A DNA stretch of 55,546 nt from Eikenella sp. Lineage in GTDB: Bacteria > Pseudomonadota > Gammaproteobacteria > Burkholderiales > Neisseriaceae. The notes under the pieces were generated by a model that was given only the letters and a program-made list of their open reading frames with translations, did not search any database and was not told the origin of the DNA. A program made the position numbers and the translations under genes. The first letter of the stretch is position 1, and each line of letters starts with the position of its first letter. Below are positions 26,459 through 33,009 of the stretch, in pieces. Location of the stretch: positions 1 through 55,546 of the forward strand of contig JAUMZB010000008.1 of the NCBI GenBank assembly GCA_030528345.1. Direction: 5' to 3'.

Positions 26459-26712
26459 CGCGGCCACGCCTCAATCAATCCCTGATGCCGCCGCCGGCAG
26501 TCATTGTACTGGTGTACCACCGCCACCGCCCACGGCAATATCTGCTTCCCCGCCCTGCCCTGCAGTTCCGGCAATGGCGCGCAGGGCTGCGCCAAATCAG
26601 CGGGCGGCTGGGTTGCCGTCGGCAATGGCGGCGTTGATGACTGACAAGCCGTCATCGTCCAAGCAATCGCCAATATAGACAGGCCGTTCCACAATTTTCT
26701 GAACTTCCACAT
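26455..26712 (-). CDS. Outer-membrane spanin subunit, Rz1-like lipoprotein
   Basis: 85-residue lipoprotein. The lipobox is MTAC near residue 20, followed by a proline-rich stretch (STPPLPTATQPPADLAQP), as in Rz1. It begins inside the Rz gene in another frame and runs past its end. Together with Rz it should span the periplasm and fuse the membranes in the last lysis step. The start ATG at 26712 puts the lipoprotein signal at the N-terminus. Confidence 0.8.
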   Translation of the reverse strand: MWKFRKLWNGLSILAIAWTMTACQSSTPPLPTATQPPADLAQPCAPLPELQGRAGKQILPWAVAVVHQYNDCRRRHQGLIEAWPR

Positions 26713-26947
26713 AGCGCACCTTCTCTTTCTGTTCCGCCGCCGCGCGGGCAGCCTGATAATCTTTGCTGGCCGACATGGCCGCTTCCATTTGTTTCTGCGC
26801 CTGCTCGGCCAGTGACACGGCAATTTCCTGCTTCGCTTTCAGGTAGCCTGAGCGATATTGTTGCTGGCCGTGTATCAGCCCGGCGGCCATCACGGCGCAG
26901 GCGGCGGTTGCGCCCACAGCCGGCCAAAACCATTTGGGTATCAGCAT
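26597..26947 (-). CDS. Inner-membrane spanin subunit, Rz-like
   Basis: 116-residue protein with one N-terminal membrane helix (WFWPAVGATAACAVMAAGLI), then a long Ala/Glu/Lys helical region suited to a periplasmic coiled coil. The start at 26947 follows AGGAAAAA. Rz1 is nested and out of frame at its 3' end, the classic spanin layout. A DUS lies within it near 26838. Confidence 0.8.
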   Translation of the reverse strand: MLIPKWFWPAVGATAACAVMAAGLIHGQQQYRSGYLKAKQEIAVSLAEQAQKQMEAAMSASKDYQAARAAAEQKEKVRYVEVQKIVERPVYIGDCLDDDGLSVINAAIADGNPAAR

Positions 26948-26964
26948 ATTTTTCCTTTCTTTGT

Positions 26965-26993
26965 TGTACAAAATTTTCCTTTTGGGGTATGAT
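26965..26993 (+). promoter_or_regulatory. Predicted promoter of the Bro antirepressor leader
   Basis: TGTACA (26965-26970), 17 bases, TATGAT (26988-26993). The overlapping TTGTACAA is a perfect palindrome that could be an operator. The expected transcript start is close to 27000, where the first copy of the leader target sequence begins. The AntA gene leader has the same TATGAT and spacing. Confidence 0.5.
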
Positions 26994-26999
26994 TCAGTT

Positions 27000-27204
27000 T
27001 CCTACTTAAGTGCAGTACCGCGCCTGTTGCGCGTTTTTTCGTATCTCAAATTCCCCAATCCTGCCCGCTCTCTCTCCTGTGGCAAGATTCCCAGTTTCAA
27101 CGGGGGATGCGGGTATCGGCAACGACCCGGCGCTTCACTTAGCGTAGGACATCCTCCGCCCCATTTCCGGCGGTCTTCAAATCCTAAATTAAGTGAGGTT
27201 CATC
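27000..27204 (+). ncRNA. c4-like antisense leader RNA of the Bro antirepressor gene
   Basis: Elements in order: a copy of the target sequence (27000-27012, TCCTACTTAAGTG); a CGCGC/GCGCG hairpin followed by T6 (27019-27039), a possible early terminator; a shared TCTCTCTCCTGTGG core (about 27069-27082); an antisense segment TCACTTAGCGTAGGA (27135-27149); and the target TCCTAAATTAAGTGA (27182-27196), which overlaps the ribosome-binding site. Antisense and target pair as 7 bp, a 3x3 loop and 5 bp. This is the layout of P1/P7 c4 RNA, which silences the antirepressor. The assignment rests on architecture, not on a covariance search. Confidence 0.6.
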
Positions 27205-28095
27205 ATGAACGCTGTTTCTCAAAACGTTTTCCAATTCAACCAATCTGCCAACGTGCGCACCTTCGCCGATGAGAAAGGCGAATACTGGTTTCTCGCCAAC
27301 GATGTCTGCGCCATTCTCGGCTACTCAAATTCCCGCGACGCCATTGCCAAACACTGCCGCCCCAAGGGTGTAACGAAACGTGACACCCTTGCTGAATGTG
27401 ATGTAACGAAACGTTACACCTCATCTGAATGTGGTGTAGCGAATCGCGACGCCACATCCAAGGCCAGAAAATCACAGGAAATGACCTACATCAACGAGCC
27501 GAACCTGTACCGCCTGATTATCAAATCACGCAAGCCCGAAGCCGAAGCGTTTGAAGAGTGGGTGATGGAAGAGGTGCTGCCCACCATCCGCCAGACCGGC
27601 CGCTACGAATTGCACCTTGACCGCTGGCTGAGCGAATGGGAACGCGAACAAATCCGCGCCGCCGTCAAAGAGCGCTGCGCGCGCACCGGCGAAACCTCGC
27701 AGGCCGTGTATGCCAAACTGCACCGCTTTATCGGCGTGCCCAGCTACGAACAAATCAGCGTCTCCCAATTTCAGGCCGCCATGCAGTTTTTAGACAGCCT
27801 CCCCGACGCGCCCGAATTATTCAGGCAGCCGCAAGGCATCCTGATAACGGAAGAGCAGCTATACCAACTCTCCACATTGACCCGCTACGCCCGGCAGATG
27901 AGCGAGCTATACCACCACCTCTATCCCGCCCTGCGCCGTCTCGGCAGCGCCTATTCCGGCGAAGTCGGAAGCTGGGCGGAAGTGCCGCACTACTGGATCG
28001 GCAAAATGCAAGACTTCCTGCACCAAGCCTATCCCCAAATGCACAATCCCAAACACATCGAAGGCGTCAAAGCCAACTTCGCCCTAATGTCCTAA
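27205..28095 (+). CDS. Bro-N phage antirepressor with P22AR-like C-terminal domain
   Basis: 296-residue protein. The N-terminal Bro-N DNA-binding domain (about 1-125; WFLANDVCAILGYSNSRDAI, YINEPNLYRLI, VMEEVLPTIRQTG) is followed by a C-terminal antirepressor domain. The last 82 codons are nearly identical to the minus-strand AntA gene at 30952. Three 33-base tandem repeats (about 27367-27465) add 11-residue units to the Bro-N domain. It should antagonise the phage repressor. It is on the plus strand, opposite to the structural genes. ATG 27205 is preferred because GTGAGG lies at the correct distance. Confidence 0.88.
   Translation: MNAVSQNVFQFNQSANVRTFADEKGEYWFLANDVCAILGYSNSRDAIAKHCRPKGVTKRDTLAECDVTKRYTSSECGVANRDATSKARKSQEMTYINEPNLYRLIIKSRKPEAEAFEEWVMEEVLPTIRQTGRYELHLDRWLSEWEREQIRAAVKERCARTGETSQAVYAKLHRFIGVPSYEQISVSQFQAAMQFLDSLPDAPELFRQPQGILITEEQLYQLSTLTRYARQMSELYHHLYPALRRLGSAYSGEVGSWAEVPHYWIGKMQDFLHQAYPQMHNPKHIEGVKANFALMS
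27368..27466 (+). repeat. Three 33-bp tandem repeats with palindromic cores
   Basis: Units start GGTGTAACGAAACGTGACA, GATGTAACGAAACGTTACA and GGTGTAGCGAATCGCGACG. Protein units: GVTKRDTLAEC, DVTKRYTSSEC and GVANRDATSKA. The middle unit holds a perfect palindrome at 27402-27418 (TGTAACG-AAA-CGTTACA), and the first differs by one base. Confidence 0.85.
27850..28095 (+). repeat. Left copy of a 246-bp inverted repeat
   Basis: The 3' end of the Bro gene matches, in inverted orientation, the 3' end of the AntA gene at 30952-31197. By eye I count about 18 differences over 246 bases and no gaps. Confidence 0.88.
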
Positions 28096-28156
28096 CCTCC
28101 CTTTCAGGTAGCCCCACCCGCCGCGTCCCCGCGATTCGGCGGGGTTTGGGCTGCCG

Positions 28157-28276
28157 CTATTTCAACGCTCCCACCAACGGCGTTGCCATCAGCGCCAACA
28201 AGCCCAAGGCCACCAGCAGAATAGCGATTCCGATACACGCCCGTACAAACGGGCTGGCGTAAATTTCCAATTTCAT
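28157..28276 (-). CDS. Small single-pass membrane protein
   Basis: 39-residue protein starting MKLEIYASPFVRACIG, with one membrane helix (IGIAILLVALGLLALMA). It has a near-perfect ribosome-binding site (GGAGGG) 4 bases before the ATG and starts 7 bases after the preceding gene, so it looks genuine despite its length. Its lysis-region location suggests a holin, antiholin or regulatory role, but that is inference only. Confidence 0.6.
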   Translation of the reverse strand: MKLEIYASPFVRACIGIAILLVALGLLALMATPLVGALK

Positions 28277-28282
28277 GCCCTC

Positions 28283-28486
28283 CTACCACCACTTCAACAA
28301 TGACAAACCGAAGCAGGCGGCCGTAAAACCCAAAGCCCACAGCAAGCCTTTAAAACCCTTGCCCACTTCGCCCGCAAAAATGCGCAGGGCATCATTTGCC
28401 CCTTGCGTATTGGTTCTCGCCTGAATATTCATATCCAAACTCGCTTTACACTCAACCGAAACTGGTTTAATATCTTTTGTATTCAA
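28283..28486 (-). CDS. Small membrane protein with TTG start
   Basis: 67-residue protein: a polar N-terminal half (NTKDIKPVSVECKASLDMNI) and a C-terminal membrane helix (GLLWALGFTAACFGLSLL). The start codon is TTG, chosen because GGGAGG lies at the right distance; there is an in-frame ATG 18 codons later. It is paired with the following 39-residue protein. Function unknown; probably lysis or membrane related. Confidence 0.6.
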   Translation of the reverse strand: MNTKDIKPVSVECKASLDMNIQARTNTQGANDALRIFAGEVGKGFKGLLWALGFTAACFGLSLLKWW

Positions 28487-28545
28487 TCTTTGTCCTCCCT
28501 TAGATTGATTTACCTTTCGCTTTCAACTTAGGTTGAACAGAAACG

Positions 28546-28577
28546 CCGCAGAGATTCCCGCCTCTGCGGCGTTTCGC
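28546..28577. terminator. Hairpin between the M15 endolysin gene and the TTG-start gene
   Basis: AACGCCGCAGAG pairs with CTCTGCGGCGTT with a short loop and flanking A and T runs. The same AGGTTGAA-CAGAAAC-CCGCAGAG pattern recurs at about 54216-54238 before another prophage hairpin, so it is a repeated intergenic element. Confidence 0.6.
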
Positions 28578-28578
28578 T

Positions 28579-29076
28579 TTACGGGTGCAACCCCGCCAGA
28601 TAGCGCGTTTTGCCGCCGCCGCGCTTGGTGGCCGTCAGGATTTGGTTGCGCTCCGCCGAGTGGTGGCGGCAGCCGAAATGCACCCACGCGCCATCGCCGC
28701 GCTCCGGAAACTCCAAAATGAGCTGATCGAAAGTAATCAAGCCCGCGTCGCGCATGGCGATGATGTCGCGTGCCAGCTGCCCGCTGCTCAGGCCGGTAGC
28801 GTCAATGTCGGCCGCCGAACCGTAGCGGTGTGCCGATGTTTTCGCCCCGCCGACGGCACGGTTCACCGCCTCGCTGCGGAAGCAGGACGACACATAAATG
28901 CCCACCTCCCGCCCGTATTTCTCGCCCAGCCAAGCGCGGATTTTTTCCAAGCGCTCGGCCGTCTTTTTGATGTTGGCCAGCTCTTGCGCGTTCGGCTCGT
29001 TTTTTAGCCCCAAGCGGCGGCCGGTCTCGCTGCGGGTCAGTTCCCGCAGGCTGAAATGCTCTGTGATTTGTGTCAT
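28579..29076 (-). CDS. Peptidase M15-type endolysin
   Basis: 165-residue L-alanoyl-D-glutamate/D-Ala-D-Ala peptidase-like enzyme of family M15. It starts MTQITEHFSLRELTRSETG (typical of phage M15_3 proteins). Zinc site residues are in SAHRYGSAADID and AWVHFGCRH. It should cut peptidoglycan cross-bridges at lysis and has no signal peptide, so it needs a holin. ATG 29076 follows GGAGA. It sits between the GH19 enzyme and small membrane proteins. Confidence 0.9.
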   Translation of the reverse strand: MTQITEHFSLRELTRSETGRRLGLKNEPNAQELANIKKTAERLEKIRAWLGEKYGREVGIYVSSCFRSEAVNRAVGGAKTSAHRYGSAADIDATGLSSGQLARDIIAMRDAGLITFDQLILEFPERGDGAWVHFGCRHHSAERNQILTATKRGGGKTRYLAGLHP

Positions 29077-29144
29077 TTCCGATCTCCAATAAAAAAGCCG
29101 CAGACTAGCTGCGGCTGTGTATTCAAACATGATCCATAAGTGTT

Positions 29145-30845
29145 TTACTTCGGCATGAGAGCGCCCTTTCTATTCAGGTAGCCTGAAGTCTTGGCATTCA
29201 CGTCATCCCATCCTTTCAGAGAGCCGTTGACGGCTTTGCGCGCTCCCGGAAAATCTCCACGAATCGCCCGTTCACTTGCTTGTGGTTTATAGATTTTCCA
29301 AAACCAAGCAGATGATTCAGCCGCCAGTTGCGGATCGTTTGCTACGATATCAGGGTTGCTCATAATGTCTTGCCGTTTGCTGTAGTCCGCAAATGCCTGA
29401 TAGATTGCCCGCCCCGTTAACTGAATACCCCCGCGTCCGCGAAATGTCCAGCCGTCATTTGCTTGAGTATTGCCGTTTTTACCCGCGTACATGATATTGA
29501 ATTTGTCTTCAGCCGACAGTTTGGCAAATTCAGCTTCCGCATTGCGGCCATGTCTTGCCAGCCAACGGCGGATATTCGGCACATTCGGAGCCAAGTTCTG
29601 CCAACCTCTAAACGAATATTTGGTTGCTTCGCTCAGTTGTTTGCCGCCTAAAGATTCGTGATCCACATTGCCTAAAAATGCCGCAACGTCATTTTCTTGA
29701 CGGATACCGTATTTTTCCATGGCACGCCACAAATGCTCGACAAATTCATCTTTCAAACTAGGCTGCACATCAAAAGCAATTTCCTTCTCTTCACATATGC
29801 CAACCACTTTCAAGGCCGTTCTACCGATTCTTTCCCCCAGTAGAACCGCACCTTTTTCCGTTTGGCTGGCAATTCTGATGCCACTGCCAGCCCGAACGTT
29901 AACCGCTTGGTTGGCACTGAGGTTAATCTCTTGGCCGACACGGATTTGATTTACAGCCTGTAAAGCCGCGTTATGCAAACGCAAGGCCAATTCGGATACA
30001 GTCGGTTTTTCCCGTCCGACAGCTTTAACTTTCAGCGTAGCCGGATCAACCAATGCTCCTTGGCGGTACTTATCCTGCCAAATTTCCAGCCCCTTGGTTG
30101 CATGACGGATGAAGACGCGGTTACCGTCTTGGTCACACAAACTCAGGCATTCCCGATCACGTTTGAGATGCTCGGGCAGGTGAGGATCATGTTTGGCACA
30201 AGCCGGTTTGAAAATGCCTGTTTGCCGGTGGTAGAGAATTTCGGAGCAAGTGCGAATCGGCCAGTCTTCTTTGCAAATATCCTTATCTCTATCTCTACAA
30301 GATGATTTGTGAATATAAATTGAGGCTACTTTTACTGTAAATTTGAATCCTCCTGCATCTGAACCGTATCGAGTACGCAAAACATCCATCTTCTCCATAC
30401 TACGCCAAGACTTTGTTCTAGAACCATATACAAAACCGCTTTTAGAATTGGCAGCAATTAAATCTGATAGTTCTTTTCCAAAAGATAATTCCTGACCTAA
30501 GCCTGCCGTTTCATCACTATTATTAGGAAAGCTGTCTCCATTTTTGTCGTACTCAAAACCAATAGTGCCTTTAATAATACTAATGGCTTCTTCTACCGTT
30601 TTAGTGGTCCCTGATGCTGACTTTACAAACTCATGACCAAACGGCCAATAACTAACAGAAACTTGATAGGCAACATAGTACCCATTCCTCTTCGGCGGCT
30701 CGCAAACCGACTGCCATCCAGGAGGAGCCACCCCTTTGCCATCCAAGCGGACATTTAAACAACGACCGCTGGCGCAGTCTTTCAACCCCGTCAAACCGCT
30801 GACGACATCTCCCTGCTTCAACTTCTCTGCTGCATTTACTATCAT
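29145..30845 (-). CDS. Large protein with C-terminal GH19 (chitinase-like lysozyme) domain
   Basis: 566-residue protein. Roughly the last 180 residues form a GH19 domain: FLGNVDHESLGG with the catalytic glutamate, and RGRGGIQLTGRAIYQAFADY. GH19 enzymes in phages hydrolyse peptidoglycan. The first 380 residues are unlike known endolysins: Cys-rich, AT-richer (especially 30250-30650) and without a signal peptide. It may be a tail-associated or exported effector rather than the main lysin. ATG 30845 follows GGAGAA. A DUS is near 29174. Confidence 0.8.
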   Translation of the reverse strand: MIVNAAEKLKQGDVVSGLTGLKDCASGRCLNVRLDGKGVAPPGWQSVCEPPKRNGYYVAYQVSVSYWPFGHEFVKSASGTTKTVEEAISIIKGTIGFEYDKNGDSFPNNSDETAGLGQELSFGKELSDLIAANSKSGFVYGSRTKSWRSMEKMDVLRTRYGSDAGGFKFTVKVASIYIHKSSCRDRDKDICKEDWPIRTCSEILYHRQTGIFKPACAKHDPHLPEHLKRDRECLSLCDQDGNRVFIRHATKGLEIWQDKYRQGALVDPATLKVKAVGREKPTVSELALRLHNAALQAVNQIRVGQEINLSANQAVNVRAGSGIRIASQTEKGAVLLGERIGRTALKVVGICEEKEIAFDVQPSLKDEFVEHLWRAMEKYGIRQENDVAAFLGNVDHESLGGKQLSEATKYSFRGWQNLAPNVPNIRRWLARHGRNAEAEFAKLSAEDKFNIMYAGKNGNTQANDGWTFRGRGGIQLTGRAIYQAFADYSKRQDIMSNPDIVANDPQLAAESSAWFWKIYKPQASERAIRGDFPGARKAVNGSLKGWDDVNAKTSGYLNRKGALMPK

Positions 30846-30908
30846 TGCGTTCTCCAAAAGAAAAGCCGCCCGGAGGCAGCATAAAAAAGCCCGCCAAACG
30901 GCAGGCAA

Positions 30909-30937
30909 GAAAAAAGCCCCGTGGGGTTCACGGGGCT
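30909..30937 (-). terminator. Terminator of the AntA antirepressor gene
   Basis: AGCCCCGTG/CACGGGGCT stem, followed on the minus strand by T7. It lies 15 bases after the antirepressor stop codon. Confidence 0.8.
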
Positions 30938-30951
30938 ACCTAAAAAGGGGG

Positions 30952-31197
30952 TTAGGCCATCATGGCGAAGTTGGCTTTGACGCCTTCGATGTGTTTGGGA
31001 TTGTGCATTTGGGGATAGGCTTGGTGCAGGAAGTCTTGCATTTTGCCTATCCAGTAGTGCGGCACTTCCGCCCAGCTTCCCGCTTCGCCGGTGTAGGCGC
31101 TGCCCAAGCGGTTCAGGGCGGGATAAAGGTGGTGGTATAGCTCGCTCATCTGTCGGGCGTAGCGGGTAAGGGTGGAGAGTTGGTATAGCTGCTCTTC
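30952..31197 (-). repeat. Right copy of the 246-bp inverted repeat
   Basis: Inverted partner of 27850-28095. The two copies flank the segment with the small membrane proteins, M15 and GH19 genes. Confidence 0.88.
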
Positions 31198-31794
31198 CGT
31201 TATCGCGATACCTTTCGGCGCTTCAGGCTGCCTGAACAACTCCGGCGCTTGCGGCAGGCTGTCCAGATAGCGCATGGCGGTGGCAAACATACTGGCCGGA
31301 ATATGGTGGTAGCTGTCCACGCCCAAATATTCATGCAGGCCGCGATACACTTTCTGCCAGCTTTCACCGGTGCGGCCGCAGCGCTCCAATACCTTCTGGC
31401 TGATGCGCTCGGCTTCTTCCGCGCTGATGGTGTGGGCGATTTGTGCCTGACGATTCAGGTTACCGTATCGCTCTTGCTCGCATTGGATAAAGTAGCGGCG
31501 CACCTGGCGGCCGACTTCGGTTTTCTCCACCATCGCCAGCTCTTTTGCCATATCAAGGGTCAGGTGGTAGTCGGTGGTTGGACGGCCTCTTCCTATTTTT
31601 TCCCCGTTTTGGGAAATAATCGTAAAGTCCTGATTCTCAATAAAACCATACTCTTTAATTCGTTCTACAATCCAAGTGGCAAACTTGCGGCCGACTTGCA
31701 GCACTTTGTGCAAATCGCGGGCATTGCAAAGCAGTTCAGGGCGGGTGTTGAGACTACCTGAAAACACAGGAACGAAGAAAGATTGAGCGTTCAT
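30952..31794 (-). CDS. AntA/AntB-type phage antirepressor with P22AR-like C-terminal domain
   Basis: 280-residue protein. The N-terminal AntA/AntB domain (about 1-105; LCNARDLHKVLQVGRKFATW, DYHLTLDMAKELAMVEKT) is followed by the C-terminal domain shared with the Bro protein at 27205. It should inactivate the phage repressor and favour lytic growth. Start ATG 31794 follows TAGGAG. The preceding 240 bases form a c4-like antisense leader with its own promoter. Both genes share the start context GTTCATCATGAACGCT. Confidence 0.88.
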   Translation of the reverse strand: MNAQSFFVPVFSGSLNTRPELLCNARDLHKVLQVGRKFATWIVERIKEYGFIENQDFTIISQNGEKIGRGRPTTDYHLTLDMAKELAMVEKTEVGRQVRRYFIQCEQERYGNLNRQAQIAHTISAEEAERISQKVLERCGRTGESWQKVYRGLHEYLGVDSYHHIPASMFATAMRYLDSLPQAPELFRQPEAPKGIAITEEQLYQLSTLTRYARQMSELYHHLYPALNRLGSAYTGEAGSWAEVPHYWIGKMQDFLHQAYPQMHNPKHIEGVKANFAMMA

Positions 31795-32036
31795 GATGAA
31801 CTCCTATGAGATTTAGTTAGTAGAAGCCCACAAAATGAGGTGGGCGGGTCTCAACTACCGCTCATAGACGGCTGCCGCTATTCCCCCGAAGGGTGTTGTA
31901 TTTACGGCTATCAACCCGCCATAGGAAACTTGGCGTCTTGTGCTGGGTGTTGTTCCACAAGGAGAGAGACATGAAACCAACAGGCACAAAAAAGGCGCGC
32001 TGACGGGGCGGATATCCGCTATGAGATTTAGTAGTG
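31795..32036 (-). ncRNA. c4-like antisense leader RNA of the AntA antirepressor gene
   Basis: Read on the minus strand: target-like copy ACTAAATCTCATAG (32019-32033 region), a T6 tract (31988-31993), the core TCTCTCTCCTTGTGG (about 31955-31969), the antisense segment CTATGAGCGGTAGTT (31853-31867), then the target AACTAAATCTCATAG (31804-31818) ending in the ribosome-binding site TAGGAG. Pairing is 7 bp, a 3x3 loop and 5 bp, identical in geometry to the Bro leader but with different bases. This matches the known logic of P1/P7 c4 RNA. Assignment by architecture only. Confidence 0.6.
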
Positions 32037-32041
32037 CGGAC

Positions 32042-32070
32042 ATCATACAAACAAACCGATAGCTTGGCAA
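32042..32070 (-). promoter_or_regulatory. Predicted promoter of the AntA leader
   Basis: On the minus strand TTGCCA (32065-32070) and TATGAT (32042-32047) are 17 bases apart. Five of six bases match at each box. Transcription would begin about 8 bases before the first target copy. Confidence 0.65.
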
Positions 32071-32075
32071 GCACA

Positions 32076-32103
32076 AAAAGCCCTGCAAATAAGCAGGGCT
32101 TTT
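32076..32103. terminator. Bidirectional terminator upstream of the AntA promoter
   Basis: AAAAGCCCTGC/GCAGGGCTTTT, 11-bp stem with a 6-base loop. It ends transcription from the AT-rich cargo genes and insulates the AntA leader promoter. Confidence 0.85.
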
Positions 32104-32132
32104 CTTTAAAGATTTTTATTTTTTATATGAAT

Positions 32133-32964
32133 TCAGTTATTTAAACTTGAATCTATTATTAATAAAACTGTTGAAAGCTCCTCTCTTCCTAGTCTTCGTA
32201 CATTTCTTCTAATTTGAGACATAACAGAATTATTCCGAAAATTATGAGCAAGAGACGGATCATTTTTAGCAGCTTCAAGGGTTCGTCCAGCTAGCTCATC
32301 TCCTCTATTTTTTGCATCCATTAAAATAGTTACTCCTAAATCAATTCTGTTCTTATACTCCCCATTTAGTAATATCACTCCCATAGCTGTGTAACAGTCT
32401 AAGTTATTTGGGAATGCACAGTCTCTAGCCAGTAAATATGCTTTTTCATGATTTCTAATAACTCCGACTCCATTGATATAATTTAAAGATAGCATTAATT
32501 TAGCAGTGCTATTACCTTTTCTTGAAGATTCTTCAAACCATTGATTAGCAGTATTAATATCCTTAAATTGATAATTATCATCTTGATATATAAAACCCAA
32601 AAATAACATAGCATCTGAATTTGCGTATCTATTAGCTAGATATTCAAATTCATCTTTTGCTCTATCTAAATTCCGTCCTTCCCAATCTTTATAATAAATG
32701 CTGGCACGTAAAAAAATTGCTTCTTCACTTTTAGCATCCGACAAAATCTGTAATGATTTTGCATAATCTTGAGTCAAATACTCCCCAGTAACATACAAAG
32801 ATGCTAAAGTATGAATTGCATTTTGGTCGTCCAATTCGGCTAATCTATTTAGCTCATTTAAGCCTACACCAATTCTTCCATGTTTAATGCTATATAGAGC
32901 ATCATTAACATCTGAAAAGGCTAAAATTGGGTAAAAAAAAGATGAGTAATAATAATTTTTTCAT
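32133..32964 (-). pseudogene. Exported Sel1-like repeat protein, frameshifted in a T8 tract
   Basis: From ATG 32964 the frame encodes a signal peptide (MKKLLLLIFF) and then goes out of frame in T8 (A8 on the plus strand, 32933-32940), stopping soon after. With T7 it would continue YPILAFSDVNDALYSIKHG and join the long frame of Sel1/TPR-like repeats (ASLYVTGEYLTQDYAKSLQIL, LFLGFIYQDDNYQFKD, LSLNYINGVGVIRNHEKAYLLA), giving about 276 residues. As written the product is off. An in-frame ATG also exists at 33003. Very AT-rich DNA and minus-strand orientation match its partner at 33010. Function unknown; Sel1 proteins often scaffold interactions. Confidence 0.6.
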
Positions 32965-33009
32965 ATTAGCAAAATCCAATACTCTATATAAAATTTCAGA
33001 CATTATAAA

